Positions 1 through 9,476 are shown, numbered from the stretch's first letter. The stretch: DNA of 20,826 nt from Dipetalonema caudispina (GCA_013365325.1 JABVXV010000621.1:1-20826); one strand, 5' to 3'. Translations and numbers: made by a program. Notes: generated from the letters alone by a model not told the origin.

Positions 1-207
<207 letters not shown>

Positions 208-380
208 ATCAAATTCGTGATATCATTTTTAACAAAAAATGAAAAGTATGAGTATACGTAAAAGGAAAAATAATAAATAAGCTCATTATCGGTTGGCCAA
301 CAAAAAAAAAAAAATGAAAAAAGAAAATATGAATGATAAAATTTTCAATGTTATCAACAATGATAACGAAATTCTTTTTT

Positions 381-482
381 TTAAATATAATTGCCCATAC
401 TTTGACTTCTGGCTATTCGCCTTCGTCGTCTTATGCTGCCATCAAGCGGGTTTGACGCTGAGCGAGACTCCAATTTGCCGAA
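381..482 (-). CDS. nhx: NHE exon 15 (last exon, Arg-rich C-terminus and stop)
   Basis: Residues 668-700 and the TAA stop at 383-381. It begins [18 protein letters not shown], continues with five Arg in a row and ends [11 protein letters not shown]. Acceptor GTCTTTTAG; phase 0 fits exon 14 exactly. The stretch is richer in G+C than its surroundings, as are the other exons. The Arg run followed by R-S-Q-S looks like a basic, possibly phosphorylated tail (inference). No AATAAA is evident between the stop and the window end on this strand. Confidence 0.82.
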   Translation of the reverse strand, partial: FGKLESRSASNPLDGSIRRRRRIARSQSMGNYI

Positions 483-3400
483 CTAAAAGACATGGAAAAA
501 TTTGTTATGTAAGTCATTGAAAAATGAAGTAATTTGCAAAATGAAATCAATCGATATTGTCATCTTCCAACATTACCTTCTCTTCTTTTTCACTATCATG
601 AAAAGTTAAAATTAAAAAAAAAAAAAAGAAAAGAAATGGTAGCATACATCTGTAAGATCAACTGTAGAAACACTAGTGCCAGGTTTAATAAATTCCGCCA
701 TGTAATCTTCTTTAATATCATCACCATTCTCTTCCATCGTGCTTGGATCCTTTTTTAATTCACGAAGCTTACGATCTAATAATTGACTGAACATACGATA
801 CAACGATTCCGTATTTTCACTTGATGTCATATACTGCAAAAAAAAACCAAAAAAATTGTATTTTGAATTTTTTAAAAATGACATTATCAACAATTTAAGC
901 TTTATTAATTAATTTAAATAAATAAACAAATTCAAAAAATTCCTCTGATGTGTAAATGTTTAGTCATTTCCAGCATGCAAATTATTCAGTCAATGAAAAA
1001 AAAAAACTGTAATATTAAATTTAATTTGTATCTGGAAAACTGTGAAGTCTTTTCACCAAATCAAATAGCGAACAATTTTTACATGTTCATAATATTTTTA
1101 TAACTCGAAAAGTTCAAATTGCAATAAAATAGTTGATAATTTTTCAAATAAAATAACTGGTAATTAATTACTTTTGCAATTTCGGTCCTTAAATTCGACG
1201 GATCATTTGTATCAGATCTTTCATTGAATAAATATTCCATATTGTTGTAAGTTTGTGAAGGAATCATATCACATACACTTTTTCTGCAAATCATATTTTA
1301 GTTTAGTTCCAAAACTTCTTAATTTGTATAGCATGACGAATTGCTTTAAAAGTATCATTTATGACCTTTAGAAGTATCATTTATATTTAGCACAACAAAC
1401 TATGCACTTACATTTACATTCATTGTATAATTTAGGCAATATGAATTAACATTTATTATAAAATTTCAATAAATTTTGATTCCCTGGTGAAAATTACCTC
1501 AGTACTAAATCAGTATTCTATTCCGATTGTTTTCGGTGTTCTAAAATCATCACAGAATCGGTTATTTGAAAATAAAATCATAATGCTTACCAAATATATC
1601 AATCAAATCATGCAATACCTATCGTTAACCTTTTAATAAAATGTCATAAAAAAGAAATTGTTTAGCAAAAAATTAATTCCGGTATCCGAAAGTAAATCTG
1701 GAAGAATTCAAAGCTTAAATTTTCTTGGCATAGAAGTTGTTGGGCACACTATCAACGAACTATTGTTTTAGAGAAAAGGAACTAAAAACGAAAAGAATGT
1801 TTGTTTCGCATAAAATTAACCGGAAATCTGGTAATAAATCCGAAATAATGCCAAACTTACGATTTTCTTGGCACATGAATATTAGGCTTAATACCACTGG
1901 CCATTTCCATAGCTTCTTTTAATGTTATTTTTGTATAGGCTCGAATGATTTTAGATGCATCAAATTGATGAGGCTTCTGATTTCGCATCAAAAGCGGTCG
2001 AAAGATTGTAGCATTTAAACGTTCAAAGCTAAAATTTTAATCGTGTATTTTAGTACTACTTTCCCTCTCTTTCTTTTTTTTTCCTTTCAAATAATCATAT
2101 TTTATTTAGCTCTTATTCTTTTCTTGGCACAATTCAAATTCTTATTTAAAGAAAGAAAATTTAATTTTGTTCTTTTTTTTTCAAGATGGAAATTAATACA
2201 TTAGCACATATATTTTGTTTAATACTAAATTTTGAAATTTCTTTACGATTCGACTTTTCCTTTCTTTTTGTTTGTAACTTTCTCGATTGTGGCTAATTAA
2301 TTTGAGAAACTCTAAAAGCTTGATGATAGCATTTAAAATATGCATTAATTTTTATTTTTTAAGGAAGAGAAATCTTAATAATTGAATTTTCTTAATTTTA
2401 ACCAAATCTGAAACAAAAATAAAAGAGAAAAGGAAGAGGAATGTTGTTTATGAATATTTAAATAAAATTATAAGTTTTGTGATCAGTAAACTTTCAATTT
2501 TCCACGAAAATTCTGAAGAAACTTTGAAAAATTTCTTCTGGTGATTGTATTTCTAAGCTTTTCACGGTGAAGTTTTGGGTAGTTTCATCGCAATTTTCAA
2601 TTCTTGAAACAGTTATTGATAGAAAACAAAACTTTAATTAGTCGAGTTTTAACTGCATGAAAGTTCTTCATTAATCATATGCTAAAGATTAATTTCGTAA
2701 AATATGAAATGAACATATTAATTGATCGACAGATACATCAGAGTTAACTTACGCATCACGTACTGAATTGTAACCCTTTTGTCCAGCAATATCTTCTACA
2801 CCAGCCATTGTATAATCGAAATACTTAAAATTAAAATAGTTAAAATGACTAAAAGTAACAATTTCTCTTTCTTATAAAACTATCAAATTACAAAAAATTT
2901 TATTAACTTTCCTTCAAATAATGAATTGAGAATAAAGTTTATACAAAAAATCAATAAATTAAATCAATAAATAAAATGAACAAATAATTTTTGAAATTTT
3001 TTTAAACAGTATATTCAGCACATTTCATCACGTACTTGGCAAAAAATATGGGATGATTTTTTTAATTAGCTATTTTTCTTTCTTTAACTGAATAATATTT
3101 CGAAATATAATTTCTAACCTGTTTCATTGTAAAAAGAATATATGTATATAATTTTTAAATATTTCAAAATTCCAATATCTATTTTTATTTTATCATTAAT
3201 TATTCAATCATAATAAACGATTTTACAATTTGTTCTTATTTTTTTCTTTTCATTGTTCAAAAGTTATTTGAAATGTACCCGCATGTAAACACTTTGTATC
3301 ATTGTTGGACCTTCTTTTGCGTCACGTTCAACGTTTAGATATGTCGCTAAAGGTCGAATCGTTATTCCCTGTAAATATAAATTAACACATATATCTGATT

Positions 3401-6400
3401 ATATTCATAAAATTTAAAGGTTAAATTTCGAAGTAAATCGAAAGTTTTTCTAATTTTTTATTTTTTGAAAAGTATAACATCTTTTTTAATTTCAGTACGA
3501 AAAAAGAAATATGATAAAAAAAAGCAATAATTTTAAATGTATCATGCAATATGGTCTTATAACAATTATGTTAAATGTTATTTGTCATCTTATTATCATG
3601 ACGTACATCTGATGATATTATAGGAGAAAAGAAGAAACAATGAAATGCTGAACTATCAAATAGAATTATATATATGTAAAGAAAAAAAAAAAAAAAAAAA
3701 TTGTATCAATCAACATATGTCATATGTGAAGAGTCTTTCCGATAATGCAATCCCAGTTACAAGCTGGATCCGGAAATTGAAACTATCAAACTAACTTGTA
3801 GAAATACGGTGAAGTAGATGACAGCTATACAGGCTGTGGTGAACATACTTTTGGCATGAATGTTATTCGGCATAGAAACTACTAAGCCGAAAGCGATAGC
3901 ACCACGTAATCCACCATAACATAAAATGAACTGATCAACCCGAGTGAAACTTTGTTTCCGGAAACGATTCAATATAGCACATTGTACAATTACTCCTACA
4001 AATATTTCACTTAATGCAATGAAATTCATGATTTTGATAAATTTTATCAATATATTAGCAATAAAATTAACAAAATTTCAAATTACAAATCTAATTGAAA
4101 TTTGAAGATTTCGAAATATATATTATGGAAATAGTTGTTGAAAATTCAATGGTAAAGATTGTTATCAAAAGTTGAACAATAAAAAAAGAGAAAAAAAATG
4201 GATAATTAGAAGTGAAAAATATCTTACCAATGGTACGATAAACCAAACAAAAGATAATTGTGAGTGCAATAAATGGTAAATCCCAGTGATGCTTACTCGA
4301 GATGGTTGATAAGCCAAGAAACATGAAAATTACCGTTTCACAAATTTGTGCTAACATTTTTGTAAAATATTTGACAGATGTTGCAGCTGTTGCAGTAATA
4401 TTACCTTTAACATATTGCTTCATGGCCATACCACAAGCAACAATTCTAAAATTTGCATTTGGTAAAGGATTGAAATTTACAAAATTTTACAACTAACAGA
4501 ATTTCATTTTTATCTTCAATTTCAATAAATTATATAGCGTTTAAAAATTTTTTCTTTCCTTTTTTTATATCCATAAAGTTGTAAGATTGAGAAAATTAAA
4601 AAATACTACCATTAGAAAATTTTTGTAGAATTTTGATATTTCAATAATTTTTGCCCGAGTTAAAAAGTAGAGCATTGATGTAAACAAAATATTTTTATCA
4701 TTATTTGGCATATTTATCAATATTTGTTAAAATTCCATAAATAACTTACGCCAAAATAGATGAAAGCCCAAACATTTCACCAGTTAGATATGCCATATAC
4801 GGTATTAAAAATATGAAAATTGGATTCAATATTTTGACTTTATCCGTATACCTATTAAAAATGATTTCTTCGAAATTACAAATTTTTTTCCAGACATAGA
4901 TTGTAATTGAAATTAATTAATAATCCGCAAAATTATATAATAAATTTAATCATATATAAATTTCCAAAAAAAATTTTTGTTACTTTAATAATAATTTTAA
5001 AAATCTCGAACTTTTTAGACAGATTATAAAGTACAAGAAGACAATAATGATTGATTGGTATCGAAAAATAGTTTGAATTTTTTCAGTCAATTTTTGTTTC
5101 AAACAAATTTTATTGTATCTTTTTAAATTTAGAAATTTCAATTGAAAGAGAAAAAAAAGAAACTTACTTAGTGATGAAACTAACAATAAAAGCATAAAAA
5201 AGACCAATTGCTGTGCCACCAATACCAATTACAAAAAAACTTATACCGCCAGCAAAATAATCAATCGGTATTAACTTATCCTTGCCAATTAGCACAAATT
5301 TGCGGAACATTTGATAGAGCACCTAAATAAGTTGCAAATAATTTTTATGCCAAAATTCAAATAAATTTTCCCATTTCGAAGAAAATAAATAAATTTGGCA
5401 TTTAGCAAGAATAAAATTCAACAAATTTATTTAATTATATTAAAAATAAACAGGTTTTATCGTCTTTACCTTCTTTTTTACTGAATTTTTTGCAGATGAA
5501 AATAATAAATAAATGTCAAAATAGGATAATATCCAAGTTTCTTATGAAACTGCCATCAAGCTGTTCCAATTTGTAATTTAAATTTAAAATAAAAATAAAT
5601 TGTAAAAGTTCCTCTCGTTCCTTTTGAATATTTTCACAATTAAATTATTAATATCTTGAAATTTTTGCCGCATGTTTTTCCTGCTACATTGCAATTTAAT
5701 TAATCAATTAATTAGTTGATCCATTGATAGATTTAAAAAATGAATATTTTATAAGAAAATAACTAACCACAGTAATACCATCATTGAATAATGCTTCACC
5801 AAAAACAGTTATAAAAAGAGTTTCATTAACATGAATCTCTTCAAAAACTGCTATTACAGCTACTGGATCAACTGCGCTAATTAGTGCAGAAAAAAGGAAA
5901 ATTTCGAAAATAGAAAATTTAATTGAGAATACATTTAATAAGCCAAGGCCATATAGTGATGATCCTAAAATGAAAAATTTAAAAACAATAAAATTACTCG
6001 ACGTTAAATGATAGCGAAAGTATTTGTTGTAATCATTTAAATGTCGGATATATAATAATTATTTAATCAATCATTTTTTTAATTTGATTCATTTTTTAAT
6101 GCTAATAAGTAAATATTCGAAGCAAAAAGTGGAAAAAAATGATGAAATCAATGTATATTGCGTTTTTTTTTTGACACCAGATTTAATTAATAAAACTTTA
6201 ATTAGTAAGAAATTTCTTGTTCAATGCTTTTTTTGGTATTAGGTTTCATTAGAAGAATTTATTCGGAAATTTTCTAATTCTGATTATTAGATATATTCTA
6301 ATGTTTCTTTAAATGGACTATTGATGGTGCATCATTTGTGTAAATTTAAATTTAGAATTTTGAAGTATGCAACAATTTGAGAAATTTTATTAAATAATTA

Positions 6401-8218
6401 AAAAATCTACCGATTGCTAGGCAATTCCATATGGTTCCAATAACAGCAAATACCAAAATGGAGCCAAAATTTTCAAACAGAGCTCGGTTTGGCATGAAAT
6501 AACCTAAAACTCAAAATATTACTTCATATAACTTGTTATTAATAAATACATAAATAGAAATTGTCAAAGAGATATCATCTAAGATAATTATTAAAAATAA
6601 CAAAATTGATTAATCAATGCCATGATTAAACTGTCTTACATCAATTTTAGAAGTTCAGATTTAATTAAATTAGAATTTCTAAATTAGAATTCAAGCAAGA
6701 AAAGAAGGACGAGTTTTATGATTCTAGTCATTAAATTATTTCATATAAATGTTTAGTTAGAATATCAACTAATTTGAATGATAATTTTATCAGTTCCATC
6801 AAACAGTTTTTTCCCTTCCTTTTCTTCAATTCCAGTTCCAAAATTTGCCAAAGCATATATCTTATCGTTATATATTAATCAAAAATTAAATTTTGGTGAA
6901 AGTTGACAAATAATAAATAGATTTCAAATGTTTGAAAATTAAAATTTGATAAAAATTAAGAACTAACCAGCATCAAAAATAATCGGTGGTAGCAAGTAAA
7001 GGAAAAAAATATGTGCTTCAAGACTGAATATTGAATCATTAACATTGGATAATTTAAGCAGGATACCCAAAATGAGACCCACAACAATCAGTAATGATGA
7101 ATCCGGAAACGTATCGGCAACCCGTTTTGATATATGAAATACTGTATAATCGATTATATATATATACATTTCTTTGATAATGGTTTTTTCAATGTAATAA
7201 AACAAAAAATTTGTAAGTTTTAAATTTGAATTGATATTTAAAATATTTGTATTTTGTAATTTAAAATTTGCAATGGCAAATTTTGTCGTAAATTTAGCAA
7301 CAAAATTAGAAATGTTTTTTTTAAATTATTTTTTTTTTTTTTAATTTATAATTGCACATTGAACAAATAATGTAAAATGAAACGCAGCACCAAATTAGAC
7401 AGTAGAAAAATCCAACAAAATGCAAAAATAAAAATTTAGAACATTTGTTTACATTTCCGCTACAATGACGTAAATCATCATTGCATATCTACGCCAATAC
7501 AGCAGAGATGAACTAATAATCATACAAACAATTTTGTCAACTCTTGACGTTAAAAAAAAAAAAAAAAAAGGAAACTTCTCTCCTCTTTATCTCTCTCTCT
7601 CTCTCTTCCTCTCTCCCTTCATCTATCTTCCTTTTCCTATTTGGTTAATTAATTTAATGAAGGAAATCTTAGTCTGTAAGAAAAAAAAAAACAAACCCAT
7701 TTTAGCAATTCCAGCAAGTAGTAACCATATTGCAATAGTATATGGTTTTTGAACCTCTTCCCAATTGAATGAGATTACCTTGAAAAGAAAAGAAAGAGAT
7801 GAAAAAAAAAAAATCGTCTTTTCTTGCAAGTTTTTTTTTTTTTAAATTCAATTCTTTCATTTCGAATTAAATTAAATTCACTTCGTTATATCTTTTTTTT
7901 TTTCAACTTCTCTTTTCCTCTCAAAACAAATAAATTGATGGATAGAATTTTGTTGTAAAAAAAGCATGAGAGAATAAAAGAGACAAATAATTCAATGATA
8001 TTTTAAATCGATTTACTTGTATAATTTTAAGATTTTAAAATGTAAATTTAAAATTTAATTCATACTTGAAAACGTCCTGGTGTTTCTTCAACTTGAGGTG
8101 CAATTTCATAAAAATCTCTCCAATTTCCTTTCACTTCACGTTCGCTAGCTGATACTAACTTGAGAAACAGTAATAGCCATAACAGATATGAAAATAAAAA
8201 TGATAATTTTTGATAATT
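381..8218 (-). CDS. nhx: Na+/H+ exchanger (NHE/SLC9 family, nematode NHX-2-like), 15 exons, 5' end incomplete
   Basis: Membrane antiporter exchanging Na+ for H+, used for pH and volume control. Seen: coding exons 8066-8218 (5' limit uncertain), 7697-7778, 6968-7141, 6411-6503, 5768-5964, 5168-5322, 4750-4851, 4228-4445, 3796-3995, 3279-3368, 2753-2823, 1861-2028, 1172-1283, 648-833 and 381-482. All 14 introns are GT-AG and phases agree throughout. Numbering the 700-codon model from 8218: FFLYLLPP at 124-131 (TM4, the amiloride/cation region of NHE1), ISAVDPVA at 196-203, FGEALFND at 222-229 (the Glu and Asn-Asp of the transport core), [12 protein letters not shown] at 355-366, [10 protein letters not shown] at 418-427 with Arg422, then about 240 cytoplasmic residues. 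Length is normal for the family. The spacing and wording match plasma-membrane-type metazoan NHEs, best the C. elegans intestinal NHX-2 group from memory. The family call is firm; the paralogue is inference. No in-frame ATG is visible at the 5' end. Confidence 0.95.
648..833 (-). CDS. nhx: NHE exon 14 (conserved nematode tail block)
   Basis: Residues 606-667, 62 whole codons. It reads [20 protein letters not shown] then RKLRELKKD, and ends [20 protein letters not shown]. The pattern of S-E-N-x-x-S-L-Y-x-x-F-S-x-L-L-D-R-K-L followed by D-D-I-x-x-D-Y-M-A-E resembles the tail of nematode NHX-2-type proteins as I remember it. Acceptor TTTGCAG, donor GAT/GTATGC. Without splicing the frame runs on through VCYHFFS and a Phe run to a TAA at 612-614, a possible alternative end. 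Confidence 0.9.
1172..1283 (-). CDS. nhx: NHE exon 13 (variable cytoplasmic tail)
   Basis: Residues 569-605. It reads [20 protein letters not shown], then [17 protein letters not shown]. Polar, low conservation, as expected for the regulatory tail. Support comes from frame continuity (TC + A makes Ser568), the TTTGCAG acceptor and the AAA/GTAATT donor, leaving phase 0 for exon 14. Function of this segment is unknown. Confidence 0.85.
1861..2028 (-). CDS. nhx: NHE exon 12 (CHP-binding-like region)
   Basis: Residues 513-567 with split codons. It reads [20 protein letters not shown], then [20 protein letters not shown]. This aligns by position with the amphipathic CHP-binding helix of NHE1 and with the nematode NHX pattern FER.N...-P.LMR....FDAS.I.RAY.KITL. 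Acceptor ATTTTAG, donor ATC/GTAAGT. A degenerate copy of its 3' boundary seems to lie about 143 bp further along, at 1670-1734. Confidence 0.9.
2753..2823 (-). CDS. nhx: NHE exon 11 (juxtamembrane VEDIAG block)
   Basis: Residues 489-511 plus two bases of codon 512. It reads [19 protein letters not shown], equivalent to the D-x-x-x-x-G-I/V-E-D-I-x-G block after the membrane domain in all plasma-membrane NHEs. In NHE1 the sequence just downstream binds the calcineurin-homologous protein CHP. Acceptor TTTTAAG, donor GC/GTAAGT. Intron 11 (2029-2752, the longest in the gene) follows; I see nothing coding in it. Confidence 0.92.
3279..3368 (-). CDS. nhx: NHE exon 10
   Basis: Residues 459-488, a clean phase 0 exon of 30 codons. 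It starts [20 protein letters not shown], completing the FFTVxxQGxTIRPLV block that ends the membrane domain, and then enters the cytoplasmic tail with SVYMR. Acceptor ATTTACAG, donor CGG/GTACAT. The donor is weaker than others in the gene, but the join to [12 protein letters not shown] in exon 11 restores the family order. Confidence 0.9.
3796..3995 (-). CDS. nhx: NHE exon 9 ([10 protein letters not shown] motif)
   Basis: Residues 393-458. It reads [16 protein letters not shown], then [20 protein letters not shown] and [26 protein letters not shown] is the TM11 signature with the invariant Arg (residue 422), and DQFI precedes it as in mammalian and nematode NHEs. Acceptor ATTTGTAG, donor CAA/GTTAGT. 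Sequence beyond the donor stays open for a short way but departs from the family, and the conserved continuation GITIRP is found in exon 10. Confidence 0.96.
4228..4445 (-). CDS. nhx: NHE exon 8 (ETVIFMFLG motif)
   Basis: Residues 320-391 plus one base of codon 392. It starts [17 protein letters not shown] and continues [20 protein letters not shown], then LGLSTI and [20 protein letters not shown]. The run of Y-V-K-x-N, S-V-K-Y, ET-IFMFLG and HHW is diagnostic of plasma-membrane-type NHEs. The true exon starts at the CAAATTTTAG acceptor, upstream of the internal Met codons. Donor G/GTAAGA. Confidence 0.96.
4750..4851 (-). CDS. nhx: NHE exon 7
   Basis: Residues 286-318 with split codons at each end. 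It reads [20 protein letters not shown] then [14 protein letters not shown], matching the NHE block with PYMAYL.AE...LS.I.A. A Gly stands at residue 309 just before Glu310. Acceptor TTAATAG, donor GC/GTAAGT. Confidence 0.94.
5168..5322 (-). CDS. nhx: NHE exon 6
   Basis: Residues 234-284 plus two bases of codon 285. It opens [19 protein letters not shown], continuing the helix after FNDGITV, then gives a hydrophobic segment [20 protein letters not shown]. Acceptor TTATTTAG, donor TAA/GTAAGT. The Gly-rich helix matches the family's region between the transport core and the next cytoplasmic loop. Confidence 0.94.
5768..5964 (-). CDS. nhx: NHE exon 5 (ISAVDPVA and FGEALFND transport core)
   Basis: Residues 169-233. 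It contains [20 protein letters not shown] and then [12 protein letters not shown]. These correspond to the most conserved NHE blocks: the Asp-Pro of ISAVDPVA and the Glu and Asn-Asp of the FGE..LND motif, needed for cation exchange in NHE1. All the key residues are intact. Acceptor ATTTTAG, donor GTG/GTTAGT, phase 0 at the 3' side. Confidence 0.96.
6411..6503 (-). CDS. nhx: NHE exon 4
   Basis: Residues 138-167 with split Gly codons at 137 and 168. It reads [20 protein letters not shown] then [11 protein letters not shown], the usual NHE sequence that follows DAG (GYFMP...NF...IL.FAV.GT.WN). Acceptor GTTTTAG, donor G/GTAGAT. The exon has no run long enough to stand out as an ORF and was found from the expected continuation of exon 3. 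Confidence 0.93.
6968..7141 (-). CDS. nhx: NHE exon 3 (TM segments through the FFLYLLPP motif)
   Basis: Residues 80-136 plus split codons at both ends. It begins [20 protein letters not shown] and ends [16 protein letters not shown], which is the TM4 region where NHE1 residues affect amiloride and Na+ binding. Acceptor TTATACAG completes codon 79 as Val; donor G/GTTAGT leaves phase 1. The upstream ATGs read through the intron and are not starts. Confidence 0.95.
7575..7620. repeat. CT-rich tract in intron 2
   Basis: Polypyrimidine stretch on the + strand with a (CT)7 core, directly after an 18-base A run. It lies inside intron 2 of the exchanger. No function is visible. Confidence 0.85.
7697..7778 (-). 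CDS. nhx: NHE exon 2
   Basis: Residues 52-78 plus the first base of codon 79. It reads [18 protein letters not shown] and onward to LAKM-like GIAKM, the conserved segment that opens the exchanger membrane domain in NHE proteins (a Trp/Glu-x-Val-Gln motif, then a hydrophobic helix). Acceptor TTTTCAAG, donor GG/GTTTGT. Intron 1 (7779-8065) and intron 2 (7142-7696) flank it. Intron 2 carries a CT-rich tract, an A run and a TGACGTAA motif but no exon I can support. Confidence 0.92.
8066..8218 (-). CDS. nhx: NHE exon 1 (visible 5' exon, start unresolved)
   Basis: Residues 1-51 of the model. Residues 5-22 are strongly hydrophobic ([18 protein letters not shown]), followed by SA and then a polar stretch with [14 protein letters not shown], which looks like a cleaved signal peptide or first membrane segment. 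The 3' end is secure: CAA joined to donor GTATGA. The 5' end is not. A TGA lies at 8221-8219 and no ATG occurs in this frame, and no AG acceptor exists before 8160. Possible acceptors are the AGs giving starts at 8158 (after CTGTTTCTCAAG) or 8148 (after TTAGTATCAG), which would require a separate first exon upstream. Confidence 0.7.
8201..8216 (+). promoter_or_regulatory. paired TGATAA (GATA-factor type) motifs overlapping exon 1
   Basis: Two TGATAA hexamers at 8201-8206 and 8211-8216, ten bases apart in the same orientation, beside the first visible exon. In C. elegans TGATAA is the site of intestinal GATA factors and NHX-2 is intestinal. The motif is frequent by chance in AT-rich DNA, and the sites fall in DNA that may be coding, so this is only a candidate. 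Confidence 0.2.
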
Positions 8219-8726
8219 TCATTAAAAAAATAAAAAAGTTTCATTTTTCTTTCAATTACATTTTCTCGTTTACTTTTCATTTTTCTTCTTTTTTTCATTT
8301 TTTCTCTTTGTTTGTTTATTTGTTCTCTTTTTTTTTTTTTTTTTTTTTTTTCAATTACTATGGATAAATAATTAAGAATTATTTAGTGTTATTCATACCA
8401 ATTGTTATAGACATCGGATACTTTCGATTGATTATTTTATTGATATGAATTTTTTTTTTTCGATTATTTTTAATTCACGATGTATTCTTTTCTTCTTCTT
8501 CTTCGTCGTCGTCTTTTTTTTTTTTTTCGTTTGCTTTCTTCCAATAAAGAAAATTTCAAATTATACTCTGGAAAAAATTGAAATTTGATTGTTATTACGA
8601 AAAATTTTAAATTTGAGCAATTATTTATAGACTTTATGGTACACTGTAAAAATAATATGAAAAAGTTTGGCTTTATACGTCATTTTGTTTTCTAAATTTT
8701 CAATTAAACAAAAAAAAAAGGAAACG

Positions 8727-8800
8727 ATAAATAAGATAACTATTAGTTTAAAAAAAGTAAAATATAAATAAGATAAATATTAGTTTAAAAAAAGTAAAAT
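8727..8800. repeat. tandem duplication, 37-bp unit x2
   Basis: Copies 8727-8763 and 8764-8800 are adjacent and differ at one position (C or A). The unit begins ATAAATAAGATAA and ends AAAAAAAGTAAAAT. The low divergence implies a recent duplication. Confidence 0.93.
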
Positions 8801-9284
8801 TGAAACGAACAATAGGAATTGTACGAAAAAAGTTATCAGAGATATGTTTGTTTCTTTAATTTTTTTTTTTTTTTTTTTTAATCAAATGCAAAAGTTAAAT
8901 AAAGGTCATTGGTAAACGTAGTAATGTTATGAAATGAAAGTGTAAACAACAGCATTGTTAATCATAAATGAAATTTTTAACAAATAAATGGTGTAAAAAT
9001 TAGCTGCCAAAAGAATTGATAATTAAATTAATGAAATCTCAATAATGAGCCAAAAAACTGAAAGTTTCCAATATTATCTCAATTTTTCAAATATTAATAT
9101 AAAGTGTGTAGTATGAAATGAAGTAGAAAAAGAATAAGAAGAAAAGCTGAAATAATAGGATAGATCTGAAATGATCTAAAATGACCTTATATTAAAAAAA
9201 AAAAAAAAAATTAAAATATTAGCAAAATTAAAAACAAAATTCTTGGAAATCATAAATGAAACATAACTATCCATGTTTGCCCCT

Positions 9285-9336
9285 TGTGCATATATGTATG
9301 CATGTGCATGTGCATGTGCATGCATGTATGTATGTA
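9285..9336. repeat. ATG/CATG microsatellite
   Basis: Alternating purine-pyrimidine repeat built of TGCATG and GTATGTAT units, with three successive GTGCAT copies from about 9304. Simple-sequence origin; no ORF of interest crosses it. Confidence 0.8.
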
Positions 9337-9439
9337 AATGTTTGAATGTATATATATTTTTTGTCTGTGTGTTATGATGATGTATAAATGTTTTATTGCA
9401 TTTCTTATTTTAATGAAATCATTTGTGTGACATTTAAAG

Positions 9440-9441
<2 letters not shown>

Positions 9442-9476
<35 letters not shown>
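9442..9476. repeat. A35 homopolymer
   Basis: Thirty-five consecutive A residues, the longest homopolymer in the window. No coding body precedes it on the + strand and no clear target-site duplication flanks it, so a processed-RNA insertion is not supported. Confidence 0.95.

Larger units (their letters stand above)
8219..9441. other. upstream flank, no gene seen
   Basis: No coding signal on either strand. Contents: a T24 run at 8328-8351, TTC/GTC triplets then a T run near 8485-8527, the 37-bp tandem duplication at 8727-8800, T and A runs near 8861-8879 and 9195-9210, and a TGCATG-type repeat at 9285-9336. This may hold the promoter or a missing first exon of the exchanger. Confidence 0.6.

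Noticed and set aside
293..520. 75-codon plus-strand ORF
   Set aside because: It is the antisense shadow of the last exchanger exon (381-482); the minus frame fits the gene with correct splice phase.
1737..1922. 61-codon plus-strand ORF
   Set aside because: Antisense shadow overlapping exon 12 and intron 12; the minus-strand exon has family motifs and this frame has none.
8270..8280. ATG at 8280-8278 followed by AAAAGTAAAC as a tiny first exon with a donor
   Set aside because: It could splice to the AG before 8148 in frame, but it would give MKT directly before SERE, losing the hydrophobic leader usual in NHX proteins, and the donor is weak.
9442..9476. A35 tract as the tail of a retroposed copy
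   Set aside because: No gene-like body upstream and no visible target-site duplication; many similar but shorter A and T runs exist nearby.
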